A stretch of 64,000 nt of DNA, from assembly GCA_028673005.1 (NCBI GenBank), contig CM054112.1:25595624-25659623 (forward strand). The letters are read 5' to 3'. The notes beneath the pieces were generated by a model. It did not search any database and had not been told where the DNA came from. It was given only the letters and a program-made list of their open reading frames with translations. Position 1 is the stretch's first letter; every line of letters begins with the position of its first letter. This document shows positions 44,567-57,019 of the stretch, piece by piece. Both the position numbers and the translations under genes were made by a program. This stretch comes from Tanypteryx hageni. Its lineage: Eukaryota; Arthropoda; Insecta; Odonata; Petaluridae.

Positions 44567-46530
44567 ATCATCATCATCATCATAGGTAGTCTGTCCGTAG
44601 ACAGGTCCGTGATTATTCTTGGTTAAACCTGGTTCTCCATATACTCCTATTTTCCGCTGTCCTCTTTATATCTTGATAACTCTCTTTCCCTTTCAAATCG
44701 TCTATCAGCTGAAACCTTTTCCTACCTCTTTCCCTTTTCCCATCTAGTTTTCCTTCTAACACGTCTTTAATCATACTCTCTCTCCTCAGGTAATGTCCAA
44801 CCCAGTTAGCCTTCCTCCTTCTGATAGTCTGTATAATCATTCGCTTCTCTCCTATTCTTCGTAGCACTTCATCGTTTTTCATCCTATCTGTCCATTTTAT
44901 CTTCAGCATTCTCCTCCAAGTCCACGTTTCAAAGCTTTCCAAGTATTTGATGTCATTTTTCCTTAGCGTCCATGTTTCTGCCCCATACAATGCTATACTC
45001 CATACGTAGCATTTTATCAACTTCTTGCGGATATCTTCCCTTATATTCCCTGTAAGTAGTTGTTTCTTTCTCCTGAAAGCCGCTTTTGCTTTTCCTATTC
45101 TAGTTCTGATCTCATCCGTACATTTTGCCTCTCGTGTTATGATACTTCCAAGGTATTTATATTCTGAAACTTGTTCTAATGGCTTTCCCCCAATAGTTAT
45201 GTTCAGATTCTCTTCTTTACCCGATATTCGAATGACCTTGGATTTTTCTGTATTTATTTCCATACCGTATTTTCTACCTGTTATCACTAGTTTATTTATC
45301 ATTTTTTGTAGCTCCTCTTCCCTTATAGCTAGAAGTACTTGACCATCTGCGTATTTCACTGTTCTTATAATCCTTCCTCCAATTTTGAAATTCCCTGTGC
45401 CTTCTAAAGCTTCTTGCATTAGACTTTCTCCATATATATTGAATAGTGTTGGCGATAGGCAGCGGCCTTGTCTTACTCCTCTACCGATATTTATTCCGCA
45501 GGTGTCCACATTCTCAAACCTGACCTTTACAACTTGATTCTCATATAGATTCCTAATCAGTCTCCTGTCTTTCCAGTCTACACCTGTATCCTTTAATATC
45601 TTCATCAACTTTACCCAATTTACTCTATCAAAGGCCTGCCAGTCTACGAAACATGCGCAGATATCTTGACTGTATTCTATTGCCCTTTCTGATATGATTC
45701 TAACTACTCCTATAGCATCTCTAGTTCCTCGTCCTTTTCTGAGACCGAATTGATCTTCCCCTTTTATTTCTTCTGCCTTTTTCTCCAGCCTTTTATTAAG
45801 AATCCTCGTGATGATCTTCGATGTGTGTGACAGAAGGCTTATAGTTCTGTAATCTTTACACTGCATTGCCTTTGGCTTCTTCTTTAGAGGGATCATTGTT
45901 ACTTCTAGGAAATCCTGAGGCCACTCTCCCGTGTCGTAAATCTTATTAATTAATTTCGTGATCGCTTTTAGTCCTTCTGATCCTATGACTTTAAGAATCT
46001 CAGCCGGTATTCCATCGCTGCCCGTGGCTTTCCCCTTCTTTAGTTCCACTATCGCCTTTTCTACTTCGCTCTCCATAATACTTGGTCCTAAGTTGTCTTC
46101 TTCAATGTTTTCCTCATTTTCCAGTTCTATTTTTGCCGCTCCTGCCTGTTTGCTGTATAATTCCTTAATGTATTCTTCCCATACCTGTGCTACATCCTTT
46201 GTTTCTGAGACTATCTTCCCATCTGTATTCATAATTCCTTTACCACAAATTCCATTAGACTTCTTATCTTCTAATTCCAGTGCCCTAGCGTACATCATAT
46301 CGTACCGTCCTAACTTCTCCATTTGTTCTATTTCATCACATTTTCCTTTTATCCAATTTTCTCTAGCTTTATCTGTTACCCTTCTCAACTGATTGTTTAT
46401 ACGCCTATAGTTGGCTCTACCTTCTTCACTGTTAACGTTTTTCCATTTTCGTCTCTCATCCATTTTCTCCAGCATTTCCTTCGTATTGACTATATTAATT
46501 GTTAATCCGTTCTCTTCTTGTGATATAGAA
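44567..46530 (-). mobile_element. RTE-like non-LTR retrotransposon, 5'-truncated
   Basis: The open frame 46565-44613 encodes reverse transcriptase and a C-terminal region; the endonuclease domain expected upstream is missing. Alignable sequence seems to begin near 46520, so the copy is truncated at its 5' end, as is usual for LINEs. The 3' UTR is very short (about 45 bases) and ends, in element orientation, in a run of ATG repeats (plus-strand ATCATCATCATC near 44566-44581). Short 3' UTRs with a small tandem tail are typical of the RTE clade. I could not define a target-site duplication. Confidence 0.8.
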
Positions 46531-46565
46531 ATCATTAAAATAAGTATGTGTATTCGATGAAGCAA
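44613..46565 (-). pseudogene. RTE-like reverse transcriptase, active site damaged
   Basis: This 650-codon frame would copy LINE RNA into DNA at a nicked target. Family landmarks appear in order: KGKATGSDGIPAEILK (fingers), CKDYRTISLLSH, DQFGLRKGRGTRDAI, motif A around residues 308-313, GVRQGRCLSPTLFNIY, then the catalytic loop KYADGQVLLA. The C-terminal YGAETWTLRK and ANWVGHYLRR stretches are typical of RTE-type proteins. Two key positions are altered. The YADD box is YADG at residues 407-408 (GGT, plus-strand 45342-45344), losing a metal-binding aspartate. Motif A reads DWQAFDRV, one residue shorter than the usual form. The first ~20 residues are probably flanking sequence. Despite being uninterrupted, the product should be inactive. 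Confidence 0.85.
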
Positions 46566-46599
46566 ATTAGAATCTCTTTCTGGATAAAAATATTTTAAA

Positions 46600-48440
46600 C
46601 CAGTTATTCACAAGGAAATATAATCTTGTTTTTAAACCAGAATTTTATTGTAAGTTTTGGAGAATAGAATTGTATAAGCTTGTACTTTAAAATACATCTA
46701 ATAAAACACTGTATTTAAACCTACTTTTATTGTCAAATAATATATGTTAACTTTAATGATATAATCCGCTTTACTATTGTATCCCGCGGCAGAAAAATGA
46801 AGTGCATTTGTTGTGCATGTATGCCGAGGGAGGGCATATGTCCCCAAATGTAAATAGACACGGGCTCGATTTCTGCCCAATGCACCGACTTGAACGTCTT
46901 TATGCTGTGTGTGTGTGTCACTGAGCTAATGACACATAGATCAAAATAAACGGCGCCCTTTTCAATTGAGCGAACATTATAGCACCGTGAGGGTATAAAC
47001 TTCGAAACTTATGACCCCCGAGTTGTCACGCTGCGGGCTCTGCTGTGGGAAATTTTGAGAGTAATGGGAGAGAGGGGGAGAGCTGATGAAGAGAACCCTG
47101 GATAGTGCAGGGAGAGGGAGGGAGGCGATGAGGCGGCGCGAAAGAGAGAGAGGGTTTCTTATGTGGGTCTTGTGCGTGGGGTGGGCAAGGCAGGGGAATA
47201 TGGGAGTCATTTTTGGGGGATCGCGTGAAGGGAACCAGACCGCTTTTCATGCGAAGGAAGGGAGGAGAGGAAGGAGGGGGAAGGCTGCAGTAGTGGGAGG
47301 AGTCACAGCGATCTTAGAGAGAGGAGAGAATGGAGGGCAGCTGAGGAACATCAAAAAAGAGGACAGCACTTTTTTGCTCTGCATGGATGGGAGGGGGACT
47401 CGAAAATCTTTCGCCTAAATCCCATCGCTAAGGTTTCGTATCGTATCTTCGAAGATAACCGAATAAATGGATCACCGCCTGCTCCACTTAGGGAATGCTG
47501 CCTCAAGAAGTTTGATGGACGTGAGCGAGTTGCGTCTCTTCCGAAGGAATTGTTTTGGCGTGCAGCTTGGCCTATATATTTTTAAGTTCGTTCCTGTTGT
47601 CGGATGACATGAATGGTTCAAGTTATTCGTGCCGCTAGCCGGGATACTTTCACACTCCTGTTATCGTGCTCTAGTGTTTAATCCAGCCGCTCCATTCTTT
47701 TCGTAAATTAATAACGTCGTATTAATTATTCTAATATCTTAGCTTTATTTCTGCCTTTTGAATTTGGAAGTATTAGGAAGCGAATCTTGCGTTTAGTTGG
47801 TGGAGAAGTATTTAAAGCGGTGGAGACAAAATTAAAATTTTTAAAATCCTTGAAAAAAAATCGCAGATAGGCTATTTATATCACGAAGAATAAGTAATGT
47901 AAACTTGTGGTTAGTTCATCATTCTCTCGTGTCGTTAAAGTTTTAACTTATAAAAAATTTACGGAAAATAGAGTCCCTCATTAAATTAAAATTTAATAAA
48001 TATTTTGTCTTGTTTTCATCGCTTTTAAACAAAAAAATGAAATATCTTTACTTTTCGTGTATGTTATCCTCATTATTTTGTAACACGTTGATGTGTCATC
48101 TTGAAAAGCAGAAAAATCTCTTTCTTCTGTGGAACTCGAAGCGTTATTTATTCCAAATGCTCTCCAAATTCATTCGATCGCGTTGACTGAAAAATCCTTG
48201 AGTGCACAAAATATTTTTTCCTTGGCGGTCATATTCTTTCCTGTATTTATTGTTTTTATTTCTTTCGGCCATCCGGGAGGATAGGGTGGAGGAGGAGGCG
48301 GGGGAGAGGAACACTGTGACTGACGCGCTCTAGCGGGGACCTTGGATTTTTTCATATGTGGAAACAACAAAATGACGTGCGAAACGTATTTTAACCCTTT
48401 TTCCTTCTCCTCCCTGACCTAGGAAATGCGACTCAGTCCG
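46600..48440. other. Anonymous DNA with purine-rich tract, no gene seen
   Basis: 47050-47340 is G/A-rich with overlapping low-complexity ORFs. A TG-type run (GTGTGTGTGTG) occurs near 46906-46917. No gene is supported. Confidence 0.45.
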
Positions 48441-48459
48441 CTCTCTCTGTCGAGGTCAG

Positions 48460-48620
48460 CGATTTTTATTCTTCTACTACTCCGCTTGCCTTTTCACCGC
48501 GATTGAAACGATACGGACGAAAGCACCCCGACGCAACGCGCGCGCCGCGTGGACGCACGCTTAAAGGCGTCCGCTCGCTATAGTTGCACAATGGCGAACT
48601 ATCTCGTAAGATCTGGTTAG
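48460..48620 (+). promoter_or_regulatory. CpG-rich segment with possible tiny first exon
   Basis: CpG density rises sharply (GCGCGCGCCGCG near 48538). It is followed by CACAATGGCG, a good context for initiation, and five codons later by a splice-donor-like CTC/GTAAGA (48606). This could be a 5' exon encoding only MANYL, or chance. No downstream exon could be tied to it. Confidence 0.2.
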
Positions 48621-49345
48621 TGTAAAAATGAGAAGTTAATGCAGGAAAACATTTAGAAATGAGCGAAAGAGACCTCCATGAGCATAGTATAAGCATATCT
48701 CGAGACAAACTATTTACAAAGGTCGAGAAGATGAAAAATATATCTAGAAATATATTAGTTTCGAAATTTATGTTTTATCGAAGTCCTGGGAAACGCAAAG
48801 TGTGCTTATCTTTGTATAACTACATTTATGTTTAAATATACCGTCTTACGAATTACTTTAAAAGTAGAATGTGGGGTGTAGAGGAAAAATCTCACGGAGC
48901 GCTAACTACCACATTGAGGAAAAACACGTTATACTATGGCATATTTACCAGTAGCAACTGGAGATACTTATATTTTTCAAATCGACCGAATGAGAATTTA
49001 TTTCATAACCTATGGTTAGAGCGAGGGTCCAGGCCACGCAATTGGATGAGATCGCCCATAACGCGACGCTGGTGGAATCGTCCTACATGTATGCGTAAAG
49101 GTCAGGCAGTCTGGATCTTCCCGCGTTCACAGATATTCCGTTTCGACCGAAACGAGCTCTTCTCCCCCTTCCCTCCTCCCCCACTCCCTCTCCCCCACCA
49201 TCGAAGTCGTTCGACGCTCCTTATTTAATACGGACTACATATCGTAAAAGTCGGCGTATATCAAGGGAATATCCGCGGTACTCGAACCTTATGTGTGAAA
49301 TTGTAGTCTACTCGAATTCCTTTTTATTGCCTTGAAGAGCAAGTC

Positions 49346-49349
<4 letters not shown>

Positions 49350-49377
<28 letters not shown>
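49350..49377. repeat. (AG)14 microsatellite
   Basis: Uninterrupted AG dinucleotide repeat. Confidence 0.95.
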
Positions 49378-49381
<4 letters not shown>

Positions 49382-49550
49382 CGGGCGTAAAAGATGCGAA
49401 AATGGCCGCAAACAATTTTCGAATCCCTTGTAAGAGACACGTAAATTTCGTATTATCGAGCTCTTATTTTAGCGTTTGTAAATACTGGAGTAGAAAAAAT
49501 CTTCGCATTTGCAATAACGGTCTTAAATTTTAATCATAAATACCCACCCT

Positions 49551-49575
49551 CACACACACACACACACACACACAC
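49551..49575. repeat. (CA)12 microsatellite
   Basis: Uninterrupted CA dinucleotide repeat directly abutting the candidate hAT element at 49579. Confidence 0.95.
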
Positions 49576-49578
49576 GTA

Positions 49579-49923
49579 CATTGGCGTACCTAGAAAGTAG
49601 TAAAATACTTAACCCAATTTCAAAAAAGTTAATCGTCAAGGACGCCCATAGAGACAGAATAAAATTTAAAATGGAAGATACGAAGCGCGTATTATTACGA
49701 TCAATCGTTAGTTCTTCTTCATTCGCCGATTTCGAGGAAACGGCCAGGGTTTAGGTCCCCGCCCGCACCGCGTACATGGGATCGTATCTCCTCTAGTCTG
49801 TTCTGAAAACATTGACACACTCATGATTCAAGTGGTAAAAATGTAATTGCGCATTTAAATTAACTAATTCATGATCGCTGTTTAAAATTGGTGAAGAAAC
49901 CCCCCCCCGTAGATACGCCACTG
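49579..49923. mobile_element. Candidate hAT-type MITE, 345 bp
   Basis: The left end CATTGGCGTACCTAGA and the right end, on the minus strand, CAGTGGCGTATCTACG match at about 12 of 16. They resemble the common hAT-like terminus CAGTGGCGTA. The right flank is TACAATGT. The left flank falls in the CA microsatellite and does not match, so the target duplication is missing or was overwritten by the microsatellite. Confidence 0.45.
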
Positions 49924-50139
49924 TACAATGTAAATGTATGTATTTGTCGGTTTTTCTCGTCGTGGAGCGATAGGAAGAGAGAGAGTTATTTTTCCGTTAT
50001 CGGTTCGAGGTGGTTATTTTTTATTCTTTATTTCTAAAATGGATAGGGAAGCCCGCATAGTCACCGCAAGAAGACCGCTCGCGTGGGATCATGGGTGCGG
50101 AACTCGGTTCGGCCACCAGGAGAGAATGAGGGAGATAGG

Positions 50140-51290
50140 AGGAGATGAAAGGCGAGATAGTGGTAAAAGGGTAGGATAGAGAGAGAGAGAGAGAGAAACG
50201 AGGGGAAGAAGGAGGGAATTGTGGGCGTGGAGTGACGGCGGTTGCTATGTGAGGAGGAGAGAATGTCACTCTTCCTCTCTCTCTCCTTCTCTATCGCCCT
50301 CCGGCGGCGTGTCCTACGGATGGCCCCCGGGGCCAAATGAGAGATGACTCTGTGGGATCAGGGAGAGGGAAGGGAGTTGGGGGATAAGCGACTAGGGAGA
50401 ATTGAAGGGAGGGGGGCAAGTGGGAGTGGCGAGGGGGAGGGGCGGGGAGGTTGGATGGGTGAAATAGGGAGAGGAAGTATGAAGGAGAGAGAGGTATAAG
50501 GAATGCGGAGGGAGAACCGAGAGAGTTAAAGTTATTATGACAACTTTTAGGGGTGTGGGTAGAGGAGTAAAAGGGGGGAGGGGCAGAGTGCATGGCTTCG
50601 TTAGGTTGGGTTGGTGTTCTGTGGGGAAGGGAGCGTTGAGGAGTAGGAGATGACAGAGGAAGTCTGTCTGTTTTTTCTACATCTCTCCGGGGTTTAGGGG
50701 GAGGGGAGAAGAGAGAGAGAGAGAGGAGAATTGAGTTTGAAGTGAGAGGGGGGGAGGGAGAGAGAGAGAGAGAGAGAGAGCGAGAAAGGGCGGGCCCGTG
50801 TGACACGAACAGTGACGACGGCACAGTGGCGCCATTGTCCCCCTCTCTCGCCTTGTAGCGCAACCGATAAAAAAAGAAATACGTATATAATAAGCGGCGT
50901 TGCTGCTGCGGGCGATGTGTGTTTGGCAGAGGGTGAGGAGCGGAGGAGGTGGGGAAGGGATGAGAGGTTGAGGAGGGAGGGAGGGGAGATAAAGAGGAGG
51001 AGGTTTCTGAAAAGGGAGGGAGGAGAATGGGAGAGAGGGGTTGAAATAGAGAAAAAGGAATGAATGGAAGGAGAGAGAGAGCGAGAGAAGGGATTAAGAG
51101 TTTGGAAGTTTTATGCCGCTTGTGTGAGGTATGTTATCCGTCCGATTGCGGCTTTGTTTCTGCAACAATCGAGAGGGAATGAGAGAGGCTGAAAAAATTC
51201 TCGCCCGAGGCTCTCATTTCCTTCTCTCTCTCTCTCTCTCTCCCTTTCTCTCTCTCTCCCTCTCTCTCTCTCCCTCTCTGTCGCACACCC
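50140..51290 (+). repeat. Purine-rich block ending in pyrimidine tract
   Basis: Plus strand G/A-rich from 50140 to about 51090, with (GA)n at 50167-50185 and 50759-50780. It then switches to (CT)n-rich sequence at about 51222-51288. ORFs up to 190 codons on either strand are low-complexity products of this composition. Confidence 0.75.
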
Positions 51291-51299
51291 TTCCTCTGA

Positions 51300-53110
51300 A
51301 AACTCTTCCGTTGGTTGAATTTCAAAAAAAGAAAGGGGTTTGCAAGGGGTAACACGCGGAAGCGGAGAGTCGCTAACGAAACATTAATGGAGAATATTCT
51401 TTTTACCTTCCGTCTCCTTTCGCACTCCCGGCGTTCATTGTGTGCGTCTGTGTTTGTGTCTTCTTTTGTCCCTTCGGGCACCATTATACCCGAAGAGAAA
51501 AGGAAAGGAAGAAGTAATTCGTTGAGCATTGGAATCTCCGCGATCGCTCTCCGGAAAAAATAACTAATGACGAAATTAAAAAGCTATATGCGACTGGAAG
51601 AAAAAATGCAGTTTTTCTTTTCAAACGGATTAGCGCTATTCGTCGATTTTTTGATAAACGATATTGCGTTGCTTGGTAGTAGCGGTCAATTTTCAACCGA
51701 TGTAAGCTTGTTTTTATGTCTTCTCTTCTTGTTTGTGGAGGAGCCACGTGTGCGCCGGCTGTTGCTTCATTGTTTTTACATCGGACCGTTTAGTGAACAC
51801 TAATATATTGTTGATTGCGGAAACGGGAATATAAAAACAAATTATGAAAACCATTTAAGTATTTCGTATTAAAGACAAGAGAAAATTGCTCGATAGGTGG
51901 TGAAAATACGATGAAAATCATTTTTTTAGAAATTTACCAAAATAGAAACATCAGTTTCATTAGTTCATTTTTCGGGCTTAAGCACAGTAGTATTAACTTC
52001 CGCTATATGTTTCGTCCCTATTTGCTCTTATTAAACTTATTAGCTTACATAATAATTTTAGATATTAATCAAATCAAATTAATTACATTTACTTAACCTT
52101 TTTACTTATTCATTATAATGTTTTAGCAAACACTGTATACCTGACATTGACGACGTTATTCGAAAATTTCCTGGGATGTTATTTATATCTGATTTCTTTA
52201 CAAAATGATAATTCATTATTTATGCCGTTAATTGCATTATAGTGTTAAACGCAAAAATTTCTTCGATTAAAAAGTCATTTGTTCTGTAAAATTATTTACG
52301 TCATTAATTCATGTAACGGAGTGGAATTTATCTTTTTTCAAACGAACACATTAGTTTCCGTATCATTCCCTCCAGCCATGTAATTTACCGACGAAATGCA
52401 TGCGTTCGTTCAGCTGTACAACGGGAAAGCCTTTTTTCTTAATGCCGGCGAAATTACGTCCCACTTTTGCGTCTGCCCAAATTTGCTCATTTGTGATTCT
52501 TGCGGCGTGGGAAAAAAAGCAAGGCGAAAATTTCGGTTGCGACACCGTATAATGCGCACGCGTGTGTTCCATGAGAGGAAGAGAGAAGTTGGCACTTCCA
52601 AAAGGCGTTCGCTGTATAGTTTGCGAATTGAGATTCACAAGGAACGGTGGTGAAGATCGTCTCGGATTCGAGTAAAGAAATAAATTGAGACTTTTTTCGG
52701 CTCAAGTTTCGTCACGTAGAGAGCAAGCTTATTATCGCTTTCGATAAAGGCGAGATATAAGCATTTTTTTCGTCCACTGCTACTTACACATGATAATAGC
52801 ACCCTTTGGAACTGTGTCGGAGTTAGCTTGGGTTTTTTATCTTTGGGCGAATCCACTTTGCGAAAGTGATTTTTAATGTTGTTTGCGTCGAAATCGCGCC
52901 TCGCCCCGGCCTGCTTTAACTTCGATTCGCGTTTCATTTAAACGTCAAACAGACAGTAGAATATGCCGAATGATGCGATGATAAAAATGGCCATTATTCA
53001 ATAACTTAATTTGCAAGATTTTTCGGCTTGAAATATTTCATGTTTCGTTCTAATAACAATAAAAAACATCAAATCAAAGTCACACTTATTCCTTTTCTCG
53101 CGTGGCATAT
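51300..53110. other. AT-rich anonymous DNA, no gene seen
   Basis: Short overlapping ORFs on both strands at 52363-52653 have mixed composition but no motif. No transposon end or RNA gene recognised. Confidence 0.45.
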
Positions 53111-53119
53111 CAAATGTTT

Positions 53120-53275
53120 ATTTAATTAACTATCTCATTAACAGCACTTTACGACCTTTTACAATGAACGCTACAACGGTAACAAATGCGAACACAAACG
53201 ACCAAGCCCTCAGCTGGATTCAAACCTGCGACCCTTGCAGTGGGAGCTGGACACACTGACCATCCCTGTATCAAT
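53120..53275 (-). repeat. tRNA-derived SINE-like element
   Basis: On the minus strand GGTCAGTGTGTCCAGC, then AGGGTCGCAGGTTTGAATCC (B box GGTTTGAATCC), has the spacing of a tRNA-derived polymerase III promoter. The sequence continues into a non-tRNA body that includes GTAAAGTGCTGTTAATGAG. The tRNA-like part lacks a complete cloverleaf, so this reads as a SINE rather than a tRNA gene. Confidence 0.45.
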
Positions 53276-53279
53276 TAAT

Positions 53280-56200
53280 GTTAAATAATTATATTTACGA
53301 TCATTTCAGCATAAACACTTCTTTTGCTAAATTAATATATATTACTATAAACTATCATGCTTAAAACCATAGAAATGTTTTGGAATATAAATTAGTGCAG
53401 GTAATAACGACAACATAAAAGAAATTTCATAAAGATGGCATATGAAATCTTTGTTTTACTATTAAATTTGCGTCTTTAATTGTTATTTTTTCATTGAATA
53501 TAGATTTTTTTGACGACGGCCTTAAATTATCCTTCGTGAAATTTCACAACGCACTATTAAAGCATGTAAAAACGAAAAAAATAAACAGAGAAACAACGGG
53601 TAATTGGATTGTTACCAAGCTTTTATTCTCGCCGTTATCCTTTGGCCGTTCCGTCTGATACGGTTGAAGAACGGTTCTTTGAATAGGAGAAATTCGTGTC
53701 ACTTAAGCTACAAAAAATAATTCTGTTTAGCGAGTTTGCGTCCGGAATGTGACATCAATTCACACAAAAATAAATTTCTCTTTAATATTCCGTAATTACA
53801 ATTCCCTGCCGAAGACGGAAACAGGATCTCTCTAGCATTGGCCAGCCGAACACTCCATCCATTCAAGTGCAAACTGCCGGAGGCAGCTTCACGTATGTCA
53901 CTGCCCTACGTGCTCGCATGGACTCCATCGCGTTTCAAGGATGACCCCTGACCCGAAAGGAGTGGCATCTGGCTGTAAGAGATGTCATCGGCGGCTTCAT
54001 AATCCCGTGACGCAATGCTTATTTCAGGGAATTGTTGCGCTCACCTTCATAAGGCCTTAGGTCCCGAATCGATATTTAATTCCTTCAATAAAACGTACTT
54101 TCATTCCGAAATAAAATTCATCCAGTTCTTAAGTATTATCAGCGTAAATGTTTTTACTTCAAACCCGTAAGCAGAAAGAGCCATTGCTAATATTCGTTCC
54201 AAGAATGCTAATAAATATCAGGACCGCTCTAATTAAAATAAAAATTATCAAACTCTCGTTATGGTTTGAATCTAATGCATGCTCAAAACAACTTCTGCAA
54301 CCATAAAATAGTTAAATAAACAAGTTGCACATTTATTTTACAAATTACTAGTCCTCTATGGTAATTCATGTATCCTTGGATTTCAAAAGAACGTATTTTT
54401 GATCGGAGGATTCCCAGTGAGGAGGTCTTCGCTGTTGCTGCAATATGGTTTTCTCAACTCTTTCATGGCAATGGGAATCACCTTGATCTACCAGGACCGG
54501 GGCAAGGATGAATCCAAGCGCATTTTTCGAATTAAACGTAATCCGGCAAGTTTCTCAAGAAAGATAAAAAAGAAGATTATTCATTCGCATTGCATTCTAA
54601 AGGGAATCAAGCGTGTTTATTGTTTTTAATCTTCCATTTTTAACGCATGAATTCATATATATGATGCCTCAATAAATACAGACGCATTAAGCCGTTCCAG
54701 AAGATTTTCCTTTCTGTCAATTATCATCAATACTAATTAAGACCTAATTTATCAACGATAAAAGTTGCGCGGGATTAAAAATGTAAGCGGTTATAATTCC
54801 CTCGTTCGTGAATGCGTCGTATTTCATGCATTTTCTAAGCATGGCGGAGGATTTATCGAGCCTTTCTCGGCTTTAAACTTTGTTTTTCTCGAATTCAGAG
54901 ACATCTATCGTCATTTTCCAATCATTTTGCAAGGTTCGTATAAAGCCATCGAGAGATGAGGGTGAAGCGACGTCATCCGGATGTGCGGCAAACACAGCGA
55001 GATATCCTCCTTCTCCCTTCCTCTCTCCAATCTGAGAGAGCGTTCATTGATTCTCCGCGTGTTTACATCCCGCCCCCGGGGCCCTTCCGTCTTTTGTCGG
55101 GAAGGGGCCGCAAATCCTATTTTATCGCCTTCTTAACACCCCGCCATTAAAGACTCTCCTTTTTCCCTGACTCTCTCTCTCTCTCTCTCGCACTCCTCCG
55201 CCGCGACCCCCATAACTTTCCCACTTTTCACCCCATCGCGCGCGCACACACACACCCTCGCACCCTCCACACAGCGGTTCATATCCCTCTTCTCTCTCCC
55301 TTCCCCTCTCTCTTACCCTCTCTCTCCCCGACCGTCCACTTGTTGCATTTCACCTGCGGTCTCCATACCAAAGAGGTGCCGCGAGCGAGGTAGCTGAGTG
55401 CATCTCCTCGAAGGAAATCCGCGCAGCGAGAGGGAGAATTTCCATTTCTAGCACGCGGAGCTGCTTCGTCCTATGCGAGCTGAATAAAGATTTGCATGCG
55501 CCCGAGATGTTTTGGCCAAGGGAGAACTAACCCCCCTTCCTGTTTACAGCTGTCTTCACAACATGCGTCAGAATCTGGCAAAATTTTAACTCAAAAGATA
55601 ACAATGATGCATACGCATTGCCATAGTAACGATTCTGGAGGAAATTTGTCGTGACATAAAAGTCGTCGCAGTCGAAAATTAATTCAAAATCTGACTAAAG
55701 ATCACGTTAAACCTAGAAAGGTGCACTTATTTTGACATCTTAATCCAATTCACTGAGGCGTAAATGAAAGATCAATATTTTTAATCTATAAAAGCTTATA
55801 TACGGGCAATCAAATCACATTTATTTACCTATAAAATTAATTTAACTCCGAAAAGCTAAGGAATAAAAATTCTGCTCATTCACAAGCAAAACAAGATAGA
55901 AAGATAGCGTGAGTTGGGAAATACCCCATGGTTCCGTTCTAGAGCCAAGTAATCTATTAGTATAATGTATGTATGTATATTATTATATATTATTACGTTT
56001 ATTACTTCATTATATTTAGCACAGCGAAGGTTAGCTAATCTAAGACTTAAATTGCTATCTTTACTTGACAACGTACGATGATTCACGAGTCAAAATACTC
56101 GAATGTATATCTTTCTAATGTAATGTCTTTTTGAAGTTTATTTTTTATTTTTGTTATAAGAAGTAAGAAATTGCGCTTAGTATATCTTGATGAGATGTGA

Positions 56201-56510
56201 ATTTTGAAAGATAAGCGATGTACAATCGGAATTTAATGAACAATTCGGTTGAGATAATCTCAAGACGGTAATCCTTGACCTCAAAACGTGTATATTGCAT
56301 AAATAGTAAAAAAACATTAACCAGCTATAAAATGTTTACTTTTTTATTTGTAAAACTTCTAGCAGTACGCTAACCAAACCCTCCTGCGGTTCCTTTTGAA
56401 TGGAGACTATGGAAACGGCCCACGACAATACGCTGAAGCCACATTAAAAAAGCTCAGAAACAGAGAAAAGGGTTGAGGGGGTCATTAACGATATTGCGGG
56501 AAACGTCGGT
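53280..56510. other. AT-rich anonymous DNA with CT tract, no gene seen
   Basis: (CT)n lies at 55171-55189 and an ACACAC run near 55246-55255, within a C/T-rich patch 55150-55345. Otherwise anonymous. Confidence 0.45.
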
Positions 56511-56519
56511 TTGGGTAAG

Positions 56520-57010
56520 TGGAAATTACCAGAGAAAAAGAGGGAAGGAGAGAGAGAGTGAGTGAGGAGGGAGGGAGAGGTGTGCGTAGGAAAAAGGAAA
56601 GGGCTGTTGGAGGTGCTTTATCCGAGAGAAGGAGCGGTAACGCGCCTTTTGAGTTTCCTCGCCCTTTGGATCCGACCTTCTCCTCTCCCCCCGTGACCCT
56701 CCCTTTTGTGCCTCTCCCACAGCGATTTCCTTCGGGTCAAATCCTCATTGTCTCCGCAGACGCGTGAGGGAAGAAGAGGAGGATTGGGGGAAGGGGAGGA
56801 AGTAACAATGCGGCGGCGTAGCTAAGGGTGATTACGCTAAGTTGGAGACGTAGAAATGTCTCTTCTATACTCCCCCCCTCCCACCCCCCTCCTCTACCTC
56901 TGTCCCTTCTTCCACTCCCATCACGTTCTTTCACATCCCTACCTCTCACCTCTCTCTCGATTCTCTTCCTCACACCACTTTCACCTCTCTCTTTCTCCCT
57001 CGCCATCTAG
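56520..57010. repeat. Purine tract followed by pyrimidine tract
   Basis: 56530-56640 is G/A-rich and 56870-57005 is C/T-rich on the same strand, another example of a strand-bias flip within a few hundred bases. Overlapping ORFs are composition artefacts. Confidence 0.6.
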
Positions 57011-57019
57011 CGTCCTTCT

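Noticed and set aside
50291..50863. 190-codon minus-strand ORF
   Set aside because: Translation of the complement of a purine-rich tract; low complexity throughout.
53200..53275. Functional tRNA gene
   Set aside because: The A/B box layout is tRNA-like but the cloverleaf is incomplete and a SINE-like body follows.
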